Origin: Uliginosibacterium paludis
GTDB taxonomy: Bacteria > Pseudomonadota > Gammaproteobacteria > Burkholderiales > Rhodocyclaceae
Assembly: GCF_039631355.1 (NCBI RefSeq)
Contig: NZ_JBDIVF010000001.1
Span: 62,001-126,000 of the forward strand
Reading direction: 5' to 3'
Length of the DNA stretch: 64,000 nt
Shown: piece after piece, positions 7,660 through 16,330 of the stretch
How positions within the stretch are numbered: the first letter of the stretch is position 1
How the letters are laid out: every line of letters begins with the position of its first letter
The notes under the pieces: generated by a model
Databases searched by the model: none
What the model was told of the DNA's origin: nothing
The model's input: the letters and a program-made list of their open reading frames with translations, nothing else
Position numbers and translations under genes: made by a program

Positions 7660-9069
7660 TTACAACACCTTGCCAGGATTCATGATGCCGGCAGGGTCGA
7701 AGACCCGCTTCACTGCCCGCATCAGATCAAGCTCGACCTCGCTCTTGTAACGGCGGATTTCTTGCCGTTTGAGTTGGCCGAGACCATGCTCCGCGGAAAT
7801 CGAGCCTCCAAGCTGATGAGCAATGTCGTGCACGATTCGGTTGACCTCGGGCGTTCGGTCGATGAAAGCTGCATTGCACGCTCCCCCCTCCGCCATCGAC
7901 GGGTTGTAGTGCAGATTGCCGTCACCGGCATGGCCGAAAGCCACAATGCGGACGCCAGGGAACGCGGAACTCAATGCAGCATCGGCCTCTTCGATGAAGT
8001 CCGGTATCCGGCTCACCGGCACCGAAATGTCGTGCTTGATGCTGATCCCATCCTTTTTTTGCGCTTCGGAAATGTTTTCGCGCAGCTCCCAGAGCGAGCG
8101 GGCCTGCGCCTCGCTGGCGGAGATGGCTGCGTCAAGCACGAGATCCGCCTCGAACGCCTGGGCGAGCACCGCCTCCATCTGCCCTGCAAGATCCGCCTGA
8201 GGGTCACTGTCTGCCAGTTCGGCAAGGACGTACCAGGAGGAGATTTCCTGCAGCGGGCGAACCAGACCCGTCATTTTTTTCAGGGTGAGCTCGTGCGCCG
8301 CCGAACTGACGATCTCGAACGCCGTCAGGCGCTCTGCGGTCCGCTGACGCAAAAGCCCAAGCAGGGCGATGGCGCGACGCACGTCGGGCACTGCCAGCCA
8401 CGCCACCACCCGGCTGGCCTGGGGGGGAAAGAGCTTGAGTGTTGCTGCGGTGATGATTCCGAGCGTTCCTTCGGCGCCGATGAAGAGTTGCTTGAGGTCA
8501 TAGCCGGTGTTGTCCTTGCGCAAGCCCCGCAAGCCGTTCCAGATGCGGCCGTCAGGGAGCACAACCTCGAGCCCCAGTGTCAGCTCGCGCATGTTGCCGT
8601 AGCGAAGTACCTGTACCCCGCCAGCATTGCTTGAGAGATTGCCTCCGATCTGACAACTGCCCTCGGATGCCAGAGACAGCGGAAACAGTCGCCCCTGCAT
8701 GGCTGCAGCAGCCTGAACCGAGGCGAGCGTACAACCGGCCTCTACCGTAATGGTCGAATTGTCGAGATCAAGATCCCGGACCCGGTTCAGTCTGCTGAGT
8801 GAAACCACGACTTCCGACTGGTCCGGATGCGGCACGCTGCCGCCTACCAATCCGGTGTTCCCCCCTTGAGGCACCAGCGGAACCGCGGCCTCGGCACAGG
8901 CCTTCACGACTGCGGCGACCTCTCCGGCATCCGCCGGGCGAACGACGCAGCGTGCCCGCCCCTTGTAACGCCCGCGCCAGTCCTCTTCGTAGGCAGCGCA
9001 TTGCGCCTCGGCTGTCAGCACATTTTCACGCCCGACGATCGCGCTCAGTGACTCCACGAAATCCTGCAC
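7660..9069 (-). CDS. FAD-binding oxidoreductase (GlcD/D-2-hydroxyacid dehydrogenase type)
   Basis: A 469-residue flavoprotein of the vanillyl-alcohol-oxidase fold. The N-terminal FAD_binding_4 domain contains VPQGGNTGLVGGSVP and EGSCQIGGNLSSNAGG, and the C-terminal FAD-oxidase domain ends HGLGQLKRQEI...GIMNPGKVL. Family members oxidise D-lactate, D-2-hydroxyglutarate or glycolate; which one applies here cannot be told. GTG at 9069 is chosen because it follows the stop of the DUF1992 gene by one base with GGAAAGG upstream; the frame extends further but without homology. It is the last gene of a rimO-DUF1992-dehydrogenase operon. Confidence 0.88.
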   Translation of the reverse strand: MQDFVESLSAIVGRENVLTAEAQCAAYEEDWRGRYKGRARCVVRPADAGEVAAVVKACAEAAVPLVPQGGNTGLVGGSVPHPDQSEVVVSLSRLNRVRDLDLDNSTITVEAGCTLASVQAAAAMQGRLFPLSLASEGSCQIGGNLSSNAGGVQVLRYGNMRELTLGLEVVLPDGRIWNGLRGLRKDNTGYDLKQLFIGAEGTLGIITAATLKLFPPQASRVVAWLAVPDVRRAIALLGLLRQRTAERLTAFEIVSSAAHELTLKKMTGLVRPLQEISSWYVLAELADSDPQADLAGQMEAVLAQAFEADLVLDAAISASEAQARSLWELRENISEAQKKDGISIKHDISVPVSRIPDFIEEADAALSSAFPGVRIVAFGHAGDGNLHYNPSMAEGGACNAAFIDRTPEVNRIVHDIAHQLGGSISAEHGLGQLKRQEIRRYKSEVELDLMRAVKRVFDPAGIMNPGKVL

Positions 9070-9070
9070 G

Positions 9071-9448
9071 TCAGACCTTTCCGACCAGTTTATGGACGTA
9101 CTCAAGCGGGATGACAAGCTGAGGGCGGCCGGCCTCGGCCAGCATGAGATTGATCCGGTTGAGGCGATCCAGCAGACCCGCACGCTGTGCGGGCAGCCCT
9201 GCCGCGCCCGACGCTTCGCCCAGGGCCGCAAGCTGGAGCGCAATCGCGACGGCTTCCCTGCGCATTTCCAGCTCCGGCGGGATGAAACCCGCGTTACGCA
9301 GAACGCGGTAGCCGGCCCGGAGTTCTTCCGGCACCAGACCAAGATCCTCTTCGGGCAGGGGCTTGCCAGCGCCTTCGAGATGATCGAAAGCGCCCGCCTC
9401 CATCGCCCGGGTAATCCGCTGCTCGGCCAGAAGATCGAGCAGTAGCAC
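9071..9448 (-). CDS. DUF1992 (DnaJ-homologue subfamily C member 28-like) protein
   Basis: A 125-residue protein beginning LLDLLAEQRITRAMEAGAFDHLEGAGKPLP, the diagnostic start of DUF1992/DUF2392-like conserved domains, followed by helical segments. The function is unknown; bacterial members are small cytosolic proteins. The start is GTG 9448, with GAGGAG six bases upstream, two bases after the rimO stop, so translation is probably coupled. Confidence 0.8.
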   Translation of the reverse strand: MLLLDLLAEQRITRAMEAGAFDHLEGAGKPLPEEDLGLVPEELRAGYRVLRNAGFIPPELEMRREAVAIALQLAALGEASGAAGLPAQRAGLLDRLNRINLMLAEAGRPQLVIPLEYVHKLVGKV

Positions 9449-9450
9449 GC

Positions 9451-10800
9451 TTACTCCTCAGCCCAGACAGGCTCGGCGTAAAGATCGTGCACATCGCAGT
9501 CCGTGACGCGGACCTGGTAGAACTTGCCGACTTCCATGTCTCCACCTTCAGGTACGATCACCAGACCATCGATTTCAGGCGCATCGCCTTCGGAGCGGCA
9601 GATTGCGCCCTCTTCCGGATCGATCTGATCCACGATTACGACGATCTCCCGCCCGATTTTCTCTTCGAGTCGCTGCGTGGAAATGTCCTCCTGGAACTCC
9701 ATCAGACGCCGCTTGCGCTCTTCCCGCACTTCGTCCGGCAAGGCGCCGGGCAGTTCGTTCGCGGTTGCGCCTTCCACCGGCGAATATGCAAAAGCGCCGA
9801 CGCGATCAAGCTTGGCCTCTTCAAGGAACTGCAGCAGCTCCTCGAACTCGGCCTCGGTCTCTCCGGGAAAGCCGGTAATGAAGGTGGAGCGGATGGTGAT
9901 GTCCGGGCAGATCTCGCGCCAGCGCCGGATCCGCTCAAGGTTGTTCTCGGCGTTCGCCGGCCGCTTCATGGCTTTCAGGATCCGCGGATTGGCATGCTGG
10001 AAGGGCACGTCAAGGTAAGGCAGGATCAGACCGTCGGCCATCAACGGAATGATGTCATCCACGCTGGGATAGGGATACACATAATGCAGGCGCACCCAGA
10101 CATCCAGTTGTGAAAGCTCGCGGCAGAGGTCGTAGAGCTTGGTCTTGACCGGACGCCCCTCAACAAACCCGGTCCTGTACTTCACATCCACCCCATACGC
10201 GCTGGTGTCCTGCGAAATCACGAGGAGCTCGTTCACGCCGGCATTCACCAGCGTTTCGGCCTCGCGCAACACGTCGTGAATAGGCCGTGAGACCAGATCA
10301 CCGCGAAGGGACGGGATGATGCAGAAACTGCAACGGTGATTGCAACCTTCCGAAATCTTGAGGTAAGCGTAGTGATCCGGAGTCAGCCTCACGCCCTGGG
10401 GCGGGACGAGGTCGGTAAAAGGGTCATGCGGCTTGGGCAGGTACTGATGCACTGCCGTCATGACCTCTTCCGTGGCATGCGGCCCGGTAACGGCCAGCAC
10501 CTTCGGATGAACCTGTTCAACGATGCCACGACCATCGCCGTCTTTCTTCGCGCCCAGGCAACCGGTCACGATAACCTTGCCGTTCTCGGCCAGCGCTTCG
10601 CCGATCGCATCAAGTGACTCTTCGACGGCAGCATCAATGAAACCGCAGGTGTTCACGACAACGAGATCAGCGCCATCGTATTGCGACGCCACCTCATAGC
10701 CTTCAGCACGGAGTCGGGTCAGGATGCTTTCGGCGTCGGAAGCCGCCTTGGGACAGCCAAGGCTCACAAAACCGACGCGAGGAACAGAATTCTTGCTCAT
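9451..10800 (-). CDS. rimO: Ribosomal protein S12 methylthiotransferase RimO
   Basis: A 449-residue radical-SAM methylthiotransferase that adds a methylthio group to the conserved Asp of ribosomal protein S12. The N-terminal UPF0004 domain carries the auxiliary-cluster Cys residues C16, C52 and C81. The radical-SAM motif CNHRCSFC gives C153, C157 and C160, and a TRAM domain closes the protein. ATG 10800 gives the usual N-terminus (VGFVSLGCPKAASD). It heads a short operon with a DUF1992 gene and a flavin dehydrogenase. Confidence 0.96.
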   Translation of the reverse strand: MSKNSVPRVGFVSLGCPKAASDAESILTRLRAEGYEVASQYDGADLVVVNTCGFIDAAVEESLDAIGEALAENGKVIVTGCLGAKKDGDGRGIVEQVHPKVLAVTGPHATEEVMTAVHQYLPKPHDPFTDLVPPQGVRLTPDHYAYLKISEGCNHRCSFCIIPSLRGDLVSRPIHDVLREAETLVNAGVNELLVISQDTSAYGVDVKYRTGFVEGRPVKTKLYDLCRELSQLDVWVRLHYVYPYPSVDDIIPLMADGLILPYLDVPFQHANPRILKAMKRPANAENNLERIRRWREICPDITIRSTFITGFPGETEAEFEELLQFLEEAKLDRVGAFAYSPVEGATANELPGALPDEVREERKRRLMEFQEDISTQRLEEKIGREIVVIVDQIDPEEGAICRSEGDAPEIDGLVIVPEGGDMEVGKFYQVRVTDCDVHDLYAEPVWAEE

Positions 10801-10859
10801 GAATGGGGCTCTCTGAAAACACAAGGCGCAGCCAGCTGGCTACGCCTTCATAGTCCGCC

Positions 10860-10865
10860 ATTCTA
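10860..10865 (-). promoter_or_regulatory. Likely rimO -10 element
   Basis: TAGAAT on the minus strand about 60 bases before the rimO start. No good -35 is seen at 17 bases. Confidence 0.35.
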
Positions 10866-10930
10866 GCAGTTGGCCCGCAAAACACTGCAGACGACAAAAC
10901 GGCGTCCCTGGACACCGTGGAACCTGCAGC

Positions 10931-11479
10931 TTATTTCCTGTCCGGATCGTTTCCCGGGAAAGGGAAGTTGGTAAACATGTTGCGCGTCTGGTTTTCGATC
11001 TGTTCCTGCATCTGGGTGAACATGCGCTTGCTCTGCTCCATGTAGGTACCCATCATGCTCTGCATGGCGGGCCCCTGGAAATTCAGGAACTGTGTCCAGA
11101 GATCCTTGCTCATGGGGCTGTTTTCGCCGTACAGGCTCTTGGTCTGCTCCTGCAGCTTGGCCTGCATGTCGGTAAAGGCCGTAATGTTGTTCTCGAGGTA
11201 ACGCCCCATGAATCCCTGCATGGCGTTACCGTAGAAACGGATCATCTGGGCCAGCAGATCGCTGGTGAACATGGGCGCGCCGCCGCTCTCCTCTTCCAGA
11301 ATGATCTGCAGCAGGATGCTGCGGGTGATGTCTTCGCCGGACTTCGCATCAACGACCTGGAAGGTTTCCTGACTGAGGACAAGATCGCGAACGTCGGCGA
11401 GCGTGATGTAGCAACTGGAGGCCGTATCGTAGAGACGGCGATTGGGGTATTTCTTGATCAGTCGGAGTTGGTCGGCCAT
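10931..11479 (-). CDS. phaR: PHB synthesis repressor PhaR
   Basis: A 182-residue regulator of polyhydroxybutyrate metabolism. The N-terminal PHB_acc_N domain (LIKKYPNRRLYDTASSCYITLADVRDLV) binds DNA and PHB granules, and the following PHB_acc segment contains MIRFYGNAMQGFMGRYLE; the Met/Gln-rich amphipathic C-terminus fits granule contact. In related bacteria PhaR represses phasin genes and itself until PHB titrates it away. It stands apart from the phaC-phaB-phaB unit behind a strong terminator and has its own TATAAT at 11527-11532. Confidence 0.95.
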   Translation of the reverse strand: MADQLRLIKKYPNRRLYDTASSCYITLADVRDLVLSQETFQVVDAKSGEDITRSILLQIILEEESGGAPMFTSDLLAQMIRFYGNAMQGFMGRYLENNITAFTDMQAKLQEQTKSLYGENSPMSKDLWTQFLNFQGPAMQSMMGTYMEQSKRMFTQMQEQIENQTRNMFTNFPFPGNDPDRK

Positions 11480-11526
11480 GTCGTGTCGTCCCCAGCGTGT
11501 TGTCGTTTATATGTGGCTGCCATGAA

Positions 11527-11532
11527 ATTATA
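11527..11532 (-). promoter_or_regulatory. phaR -10 element
   Basis: A perfect TATAAT on the minus strand, about 50 bases before phaR; the -35 is weak. It lies directly behind the phaB terminator. Confidence 0.5.
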
Positions 11533-11540
11533 GCAGTGCA

Positions 11541-11574
11541 CAAAATGACAACCCCGCAACGGATTGCGGGGTTG
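11541..11574 (-). terminator. Terminator of the phaC-phaB operon
   Basis: An 11-base-pair stem (11549-11559 with 11564-11574) with a four-base loop, followed on the minus strand by TCATTTT. It separates the phaB genes from phaR. Confidence 0.85.
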
Positions 11575-11595
11575 TTGCGCAAACAGCTACGGGAC

Positions 11596-12336
11596 TCAAC
11601 ACATGTGGAGGCCGCCGTTGATATTGAGGGTCGCCCCGGTGATGAAGCCGGCCTTGTCGGATGCGAGGTAGGCGCAAAGATCTCCGATCTCGTCCGGCCT
11701 TCCCAGCCGGCCGACAGGAATCGTGGCCACGATCTGCTCGCGCACCTCTTCCTTGATCGCCATCACCATGTCCGTTCCGATGTAGCCCGGCGCAATCGCA
11801 TTCACGGTGACGCCTTTCTTGGCCACCTCCTGGGCCAGCGCCTTGGTGATACCGAGAATCCCCGCCTTGGCGGCGGAATAGTTGGCCTGACCGAACTGGC
11901 CCTTGACGCCGTTGACCGATGAAATGTTGATCACCCGGCCAAAACCGCGTTCCGCCATCAGAGGCAGCAGTGGATGGGTGACGTTGAAAACGGAATCCAG
12001 ATTGGTCGAGAGCACGGCATCCCACTGCCCCTTGTCCATCTTGCGGAACATCGCATCCCGCGTGATGCCGGCATTATTGACCAGCACATCAATGGGCCCG
12101 AGCTCCGCCTCGATCTTCTTTACCATCGCGACACACTGGTCGTAATCGGTAACGTCCGCCTCTCCGATGGCAAAGTCATACCCCTCTGCCTTGCACTTGG
12201 CCAGCCATTCCGCTGCGGGCGGGAATGCAGGCAAGCAGTTTGCCACGACCTTCCAGCCGTCATGGGCCAGCGACTTGCAGATCGCTGTACCGAGACCGCC
12301 CATGCCACCCGTCACCAATGCCACGTTTTTTGCCAT
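11596..12336 (-). CDS. phaB: Acetoacetyl-CoA reductase PhaB (second of two)
   Basis: A 246-residue short-chain dehydrogenase. The dinucleotide loop is TGGMGGLGTAI, the NNAG motif is in VLVNNAGITRD, and the catalytic set is Ser in ISSVNG, Tyr-x-x-x-Lys in YSAAKAG. It reduces acetoacetyl-CoA to (R)-3-hydroxybutyryl-CoA with NADPH, the step before PHB polymerisation. It lies 87 bases after a paralogous phaB and ends the phaC operon. The C-terminus NINGGLHMC is typical of the family. Confidence 0.93.
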   Translation of the reverse strand: MAKNVALVTGGMGGLGTAICKSLAHDGWKVVANCLPAFPPAAEWLAKCKAEGYDFAIGEADVTDYDQCVAMVKKIEAELGPIDVLVNNAGITRDAMFRKMDKGQWDAVLSTNLDSVFNVTHPLLPLMAERGFGRVINISSVNGVKGQFGQANYSAAKAGILGITKALAQEVAKKGVTVNAIAPGYIGTDMVMAIKEEVREQIVATIPVGRLGRPDEIGDLCAYLASDKAGFITGATLNINGGLHMC

Positions 12337-12423
12337 CTCGTATCACCTCCAAGTCCGCTACACATGCCGGTACGCTGGGGAAGGCATACCGGCAACCGAT
12401 GCGTGGCCGCGGCCAGCGCACCA

Positions 12424-13164
12424 TCAGTACATGTGCTGCCCCCCGTTGATGGATATGTTCGCGCCGGTCAGAAACGCCGCCTCGTCCGAGGCGAGATAGG
12501 CGACCAGCCCTGCGACTTCTTCCGGCTTGCCCAGTCGCGACACCGGAATCTGCGGAAGGATCTTCGATTCCAGGATTTCATGCGGAATGGAGGTCACCAT
12601 GCGGGTTCCGATATAACCCGGCGAGATGGTGTTCACGGTCACCCCGAATTTGGCCACCTCCTGGGCAAGCGACTTGGTGAAGCCATGCATGCCGGCCTTG
12701 GCCGCCGCATAGTTCGTCTGGCCAAACGCCCCCTTCTGTCCGTTGACCGATGCAACGTTGATGACGCGTCCCCACTTGCGGGCCGTCATGCCGTCCATGA
12801 CCTGCTTGGTCATGTTGAACACCGAATCCAGATTGGTATGCATCACGGCATCCCAGTCGGCCTTGGTCATCTTGCGGAAGGTCATGTCACGCGTGATGCC
12901 GGCGTTATTGACCAGCACATCGACGGGCCCCACCTCTTTTTCTACCTGCGCCACACATGCTGCACAGGAATCAAAGTGGGTCACATCACAGGGAACTCCG
13001 ATAAAGCCATATCCAAGGTGATGCATTTTCGTCAGCCACTCCTGCGCGGAAGCATTCGAAGGAGAGTAAGTGGCCACCACCCGGTAGCCCAGTGCTGCCA
13101 TCTTCATGCAGATCGCCTCGCCCAGCCCGCCCATACCTCCCGTTACCAGTGCCACATGCGGCAT
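12424..13164 (-). CDS. phaB: Acetoacetyl-CoA reductase PhaB (first of two)
   Basis: The same length and layout as its downstream neighbour: TGGMGGLGEAI loop, NNAGITRD, VASVNGQKGAF with catalytic Ser, and YAAAKAGMHG with Tyr and Lys. It is clearly diverged over the rest (for example SPSNASAQEWLTKMHHLG instead of LPAFPPAAEWLAKCKAEG), so this is an old tandem duplication. The two copies may differ in cofactor use or chain-length preference. It follows phaC by 92 bases. Confidence 0.92.
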   Translation of the reverse strand: MPHVALVTGGMGGLGEAICMKMAALGYRVVATYSPSNASAQEWLTKMHHLGYGFIGVPCDVTHFDSCAACVAQVEKEVGPVDVLVNNAGITRDMTFRKMTKADWDAVMHTNLDSVFNMTKQVMDGMTARKWGRVINVASVNGQKGAFGQTNYAAAKAGMHGFTKSLAQEVAKFGVTVNTISPGYIGTRMVTSIPHEILESKILPQIPVSRLGKPEEVAGLVAYLASDEAAFLTGANISINGGQHMY

Positions 13165-13256
13165 GCATCCTCTCCTTTGTTCATCAGGCTTGCCCGTTTC
13201 TAATCTGGTTGCGGGTTTCGGGCTGTGGCCCGCAATCAGTGAATCACACTGCTCGT

Positions 13257-14987
13257 TCAGGCACGCTCCTTCACATAGCAGCCGGGAGCCGCTTCGACGG
13301 GTTTGTAATCGCGTGAGCCAAGCTTGCTGCGGGCGGCAATCTGGTCACCGCTGTGCCGTGCCAGCCACGCCATCCAGTGCGGCCACCAGCTCCCGCGCTG
13401 CTCCACCGCCCCAGCCAGCCATTCATCGCTCGTAGCCGCTGAATCTTCATTGGTCCAGTAACTCCGCTTGTTCTTCGATGCCGGATTCACCACGCCCGCG
13501 ATGTGGCCGCTGGCACCCAGCACGAACGTGGTCTCCCCCGAGAGCAGGCGTCGACCGAGATAGGACGTTTTCCAGGGGACGATGTGATCCTCCCTGGCGG
13601 CGATGAAGTAGGCAGGGCACGCAATGCGCCCCAGATCGACCGACTGGCCCAGCATCGTAAGTTTGCCGGGCACGCGCAGATTGTTTTCGAGATAGGTATT
13701 GCGAAGGTAATAGGCCGCGAAAGGTCCGGGCAGGTTCGTGCTGTCGGAATTCCAGTAGAGCAGGTCAAACGCGGTCGGCTTGTTGCCCTTCAGATAATTG
13801 TCGACGACATAGTTCCAGATGAGGTCGTTCGGCCGCAGGCTTGAAAAAACCTGCGAAAGCTCGCGGGCCGTCATGAGCCCTCCTTTGCCGATGCCGGCCT
13901 CGCTCGAGGCTACCGACGCTTCATCTACATAACAGGAGATATCCCCCGTTTCGGCAAAGTCGAGCATGGTCGTCAGGAAGGTCACGCTCTCTGCCAGATC
14001 TTCTCCGCGAGCCCGCGCAACAGCCAGCGCAGCGGCCAGCAGCGTGCCCCCGATGCAGAAGCCGAGCACGTTGGGTTTCTCGACCTTGCTGACACGGCGC
14101 ACAACCTCGATCGCCTGTAGCACGCCCTTGTCGAGATAGTCATCCCAGCCCAGGGAAGACTGCGCGGCTTTCGGGTTCCGCCAGGAGACCAGAAACACGG
14201 TAACGCCCTGCTCCACCGCATACCGCACAAAGGAGTTTTCCGCCTGCAGATCAAGGATGTAATACTTGTTGATGCAGGGCGGGACGATCAGCAACGGACG
14301 GCGGCTGACCTTTTCTGTCAGCGGCGCATATTGCAGCAACTGCATCACTTCATTCTGATAGATGACCGAACCCGGTGTGGTGGCAAGATTCCCTCCAACC
14401 TCGAACGCACTGTCATCCGTCATCGATATGCGGCCCTTTTCAAGGTCCGCAATCAGATTCAGCAATCCCTGGGTCAGACTCTCGCCACCGGTATCGATGG
14501 CCTTGCGCACGACTTCCGGATTCGTTGCCGCAAAGTTCGAGGGCGCCAGTGCATCAATGCATTGTCGCATCATGAACTGCATGCGATTCCGGGCGCTACT
14601 GTCCGGAATCGGCAGCATCTCGGCGACGTTGCCCAGAAACCGCGCATTGAGCAGATAGGCCTGACGCATGTAGTCATGAAGCGGGCTGTCAGCCCACTCG
14701 GGAGCATTGAAACGACGGTCTCCGGCAGGCATCGCGACGACCGGGGCAACGCTCTCCCCCTGCTTTCGATGCAGCATGGACTCCCAGAGTTTCGCATGCA
14801 TCTCTGCATGCTCGCGATTCAGGGCGGCCCATTTTTCCGCCGTTTCGGGTGGTACGCCGGGCAAACCGGGCAACACCGGCATGCTGCGGACATCCCGCGA
14901 GCCGAACTGACTGAACACCCCTTGTACGAAATTCTGGCTCGCCTGCATCCAGGCTTCTGCCGCGGCTTTCGATTGCTCCGGACTCAT
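13257..14987 (-). CDS. phaC: Class I poly(R)-hydroxyalkanoate synthase PhaC
   Basis: A 576-residue polymerase that joins (R)-3-hydroxyacyl-CoA units into PHB on the granule surface. The lipase-like box GFCIGG places the nucleophile at Cys311; Asp in EDHIVPW and His in GASGHIAG complete the catalytic triad. The N-terminal half matches the PhaC_N domain (LIVPPCINKYYILDL). ATG 14987 has GGGGAG upstream and removes a 40-residue in-frame extension with no family match. The length fits a class I synthase (no PhaE needed). Confidence 0.96.
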   Translation of the reverse strand: MSPEQSKAAAEAWMQASQNFVQGVFSQFGSRDVRSMPVLPGLPGVPPETAEKWAALNREHAEMHAKLWESMLHRKQGESVAPVVAMPAGDRRFNAPEWADSPLHDYMRQAYLLNARFLGNVAEMLPIPDSSARNRMQFMMRQCIDALAPSNFAATNPEVVRKAIDTGGESLTQGLLNLIADLEKGRISMTDDSAFEVGGNLATTPGSVIYQNEVMQLLQYAPLTEKVSRRPLLIVPPCINKYYILDLQAENSFVRYAVEQGVTVFLVSWRNPKAAQSSLGWDDYLDKGVLQAIEVVRRVSKVEKPNVLGFCIGGTLLAAALAVARARGEDLAESVTFLTTMLDFAETGDISCYVDEASVASSEAGIGKGGLMTARELSQVFSSLRPNDLIWNYVVDNYLKGNKPTAFDLLYWNSDSTNLPGPFAAYYLRNTYLENNLRVPGKLTMLGQSVDLGRIACPAYFIAAREDHIVPWKTSYLGRRLLSGETTFVLGASGHIAGVVNPASKNKRSYWTNEDSAATSDEWLAGAVEQRGSWWPHWMAWLARHSGDQIAARSKLGSRDYKPVEAAPGCYVKERA

Positions 14988-15126
14988 CGACGGGCACTCC
15001 CCGGGAAAATTTGCGTGAGGATGTCCGCACGGGGCGGACACCTTGCTGCCAGACCCTGCTTGCCCCGAAAATGAAGGCAAAAAGATTGTTGCCCTGCACA
15101 AAACCAAGCGTCAAGGCGCTACCCGA

Positions 15127-15345
15127 ATGTACATCATTGCCATTGCATGGCTCTTTACGGCCTCACTGCTGTCGATCGGTCAGAGCTCTGTTGTTGCGGG
15201 CGTGCTGACATTTCTGTTTTGGGGACTGCTGCCGCTATGCCTTCTTCTCTGGCTGATCGGCACTCCTGCCCGGCTGCGCCGAAAAGCTCGGCGTGAAAGG
15301 ACGAGCGTGAGTGAGCAGACCGCCCAGGAAGACCGCTCCGTCTGA
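15127..15345 (+). CDS. Small two-helix membrane protein
   Basis: 72 residues with two predicted membrane helices (residues about 1-22 and 25-48) separated by a short SSVVAG turn, then a basic tail (RLRRKARRER) that should stay in the cytoplasm. Similar unnamed proteins occur in betaproteobacteria. ATG 15127 is chosen because the hydrophobic segment begins there. It is divergent from phaC and ends eight bases before the convergent rluD stop. Function unknown. Confidence 0.6.
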   Translation: MYIIAIAWLFTASLLSIGQSSVVAGVLTFLFWGLLPLCLLLWLIGTPARLRRKARRERTSVSEQTAQEDRSV

Positions 15346-15352
15346 TAAAGCC

Positions 15353-16330
15353 TCAGTCCGCAAGCGACTGCTGCAAAGCGCTGAGCAAGGTCTGAAAATC
15401 TTCAGCCAGAGGAACTTTCCAGAGCAACTCCCGGCCTGTTTCCGGATGTCTCAGTCCGAGCTGGAACGCATGCAAAGCCTGCCGGTTGAAGCCTTCCGCG
15501 ATCGGCAACGAGCGGCGCAGGCCGTAGACCGGATCTCCGATGAGCGGAAATCCCAGATGCGCCATATGCACCCGGATCTGGTGTGTACGGCCGGTATCGA
15601 GAATGCACTCGACCCACGCGCACCCCCGGAAGCGCTCAAGCACGCGAAAATGCGTCCGGGCTTCACGACCACCCGCAATGATTGCCATCTTCGTCCGGTG
15701 GACGGGATGACGGTCTATCGGCTCGTCGATGGTGCCCTGAGGAGGCGGATTGCCCATGACCAGCGCAGCATAGTGGCGCTTGACCGTACGTGCCTGAAGC
15801 TGGCGAACAAGGTCCGTCTGCGCCTGAAGCGTTCTGGCCACGACCATCAGTCCGGAAGTGTCCTTGTCGAGCCTGTGCACGATGCCCGCCCGGGGAATTT
15901 CAGCCAGTGCCGGATCATGCGCCAGCAGCGCATTGAGCAGTGTGCCGCTCCAGTTGCCGCTTCCCGGATGGACCACCAGGCCGGCCTGCTTGTTGATCAC
16001 GAGGATGTGTTCATCCTCGAACACGACCTCCAGCGGAATATCTGCCTCCGGCGCGTCCGCCAGGGCCTCTGGCGGAGGCGCTGCGCGAACCTCCAGCCTT
16101 TCGCCGCCATTGAGGCGCATCTTCGGATCGTTCAGGACCCGGCCCTCACACAGCACAAGCCCGTCACGAATCCAGGCCTGGAGACGGCTGCGGGAAAACT
16201 CCGGAATCAGTCCGGCAAGCGTGGCATCCAGTCTCTGTCCACCAGCTTTACCTGGAATGACGAGAATCCGGATGTCGGGGGCAGCCCTTCCGCTATAATC
16301 GGGCTCATTGTTTTCGGATGGTGTCGGCAT
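15353..16330 (-). CDS. rluD: 23S rRNA pseudouridine synthase RluD
   Basis: 325 residues. An S4 RNA-binding domain (GQRLDATLAGLIPEFSRSRLQAWI) is followed by the RluA-type catalytic domain with HRLDKDTSG, whose Asp is the catalytic residue, and RTHQIRVHMAHLG. RluD makes pseudouridines 1911, 1915 and 1917 of helix 69 (E. coli numbering). The start codon overlaps that of the divergent bamD gene by two bases, and the bamD -10 element lies inside the rluD coding sequence. Confidence 0.93.
   Translation of the reverse strand: MPTPSENNEPDYSGRAAPDIRILVIPGKAGGQRLDATLAGLIPEFSRSRLQAWIRDGLVLCEGRVLNDPKMRLNGGERLEVRAAPPPEALADAPEADIPLEVVFEDEHILVINKQAGLVVHPGSGNWSGTLLNALLAHDPALAEIPRAGIVHRLDKDTSGLMVVARTLQAQTDLVRQLQARTVKRHYAALVMGNPPPQGTIDEPIDRHPVHRTKMAIIAGGREARTHFRVLERFRGCAWVECILDTGRTHQIRVHMAHLGFPLIGDPVYGLRRSLPIAEGFNRQALHAFQLGLRHPETGRELLWKVPLAEDFQTLLSALQQSLAD
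16294..16299 (+). promoter_or_regulatory. bamD -10 element inside rluD
   Basis: A perfect TATAAT lies 30 bases before the bamD ATG and within the first codons of the opposite rluD gene. The -35 match is poor (GATGTC at 17 bases). Confidence 0.55.
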
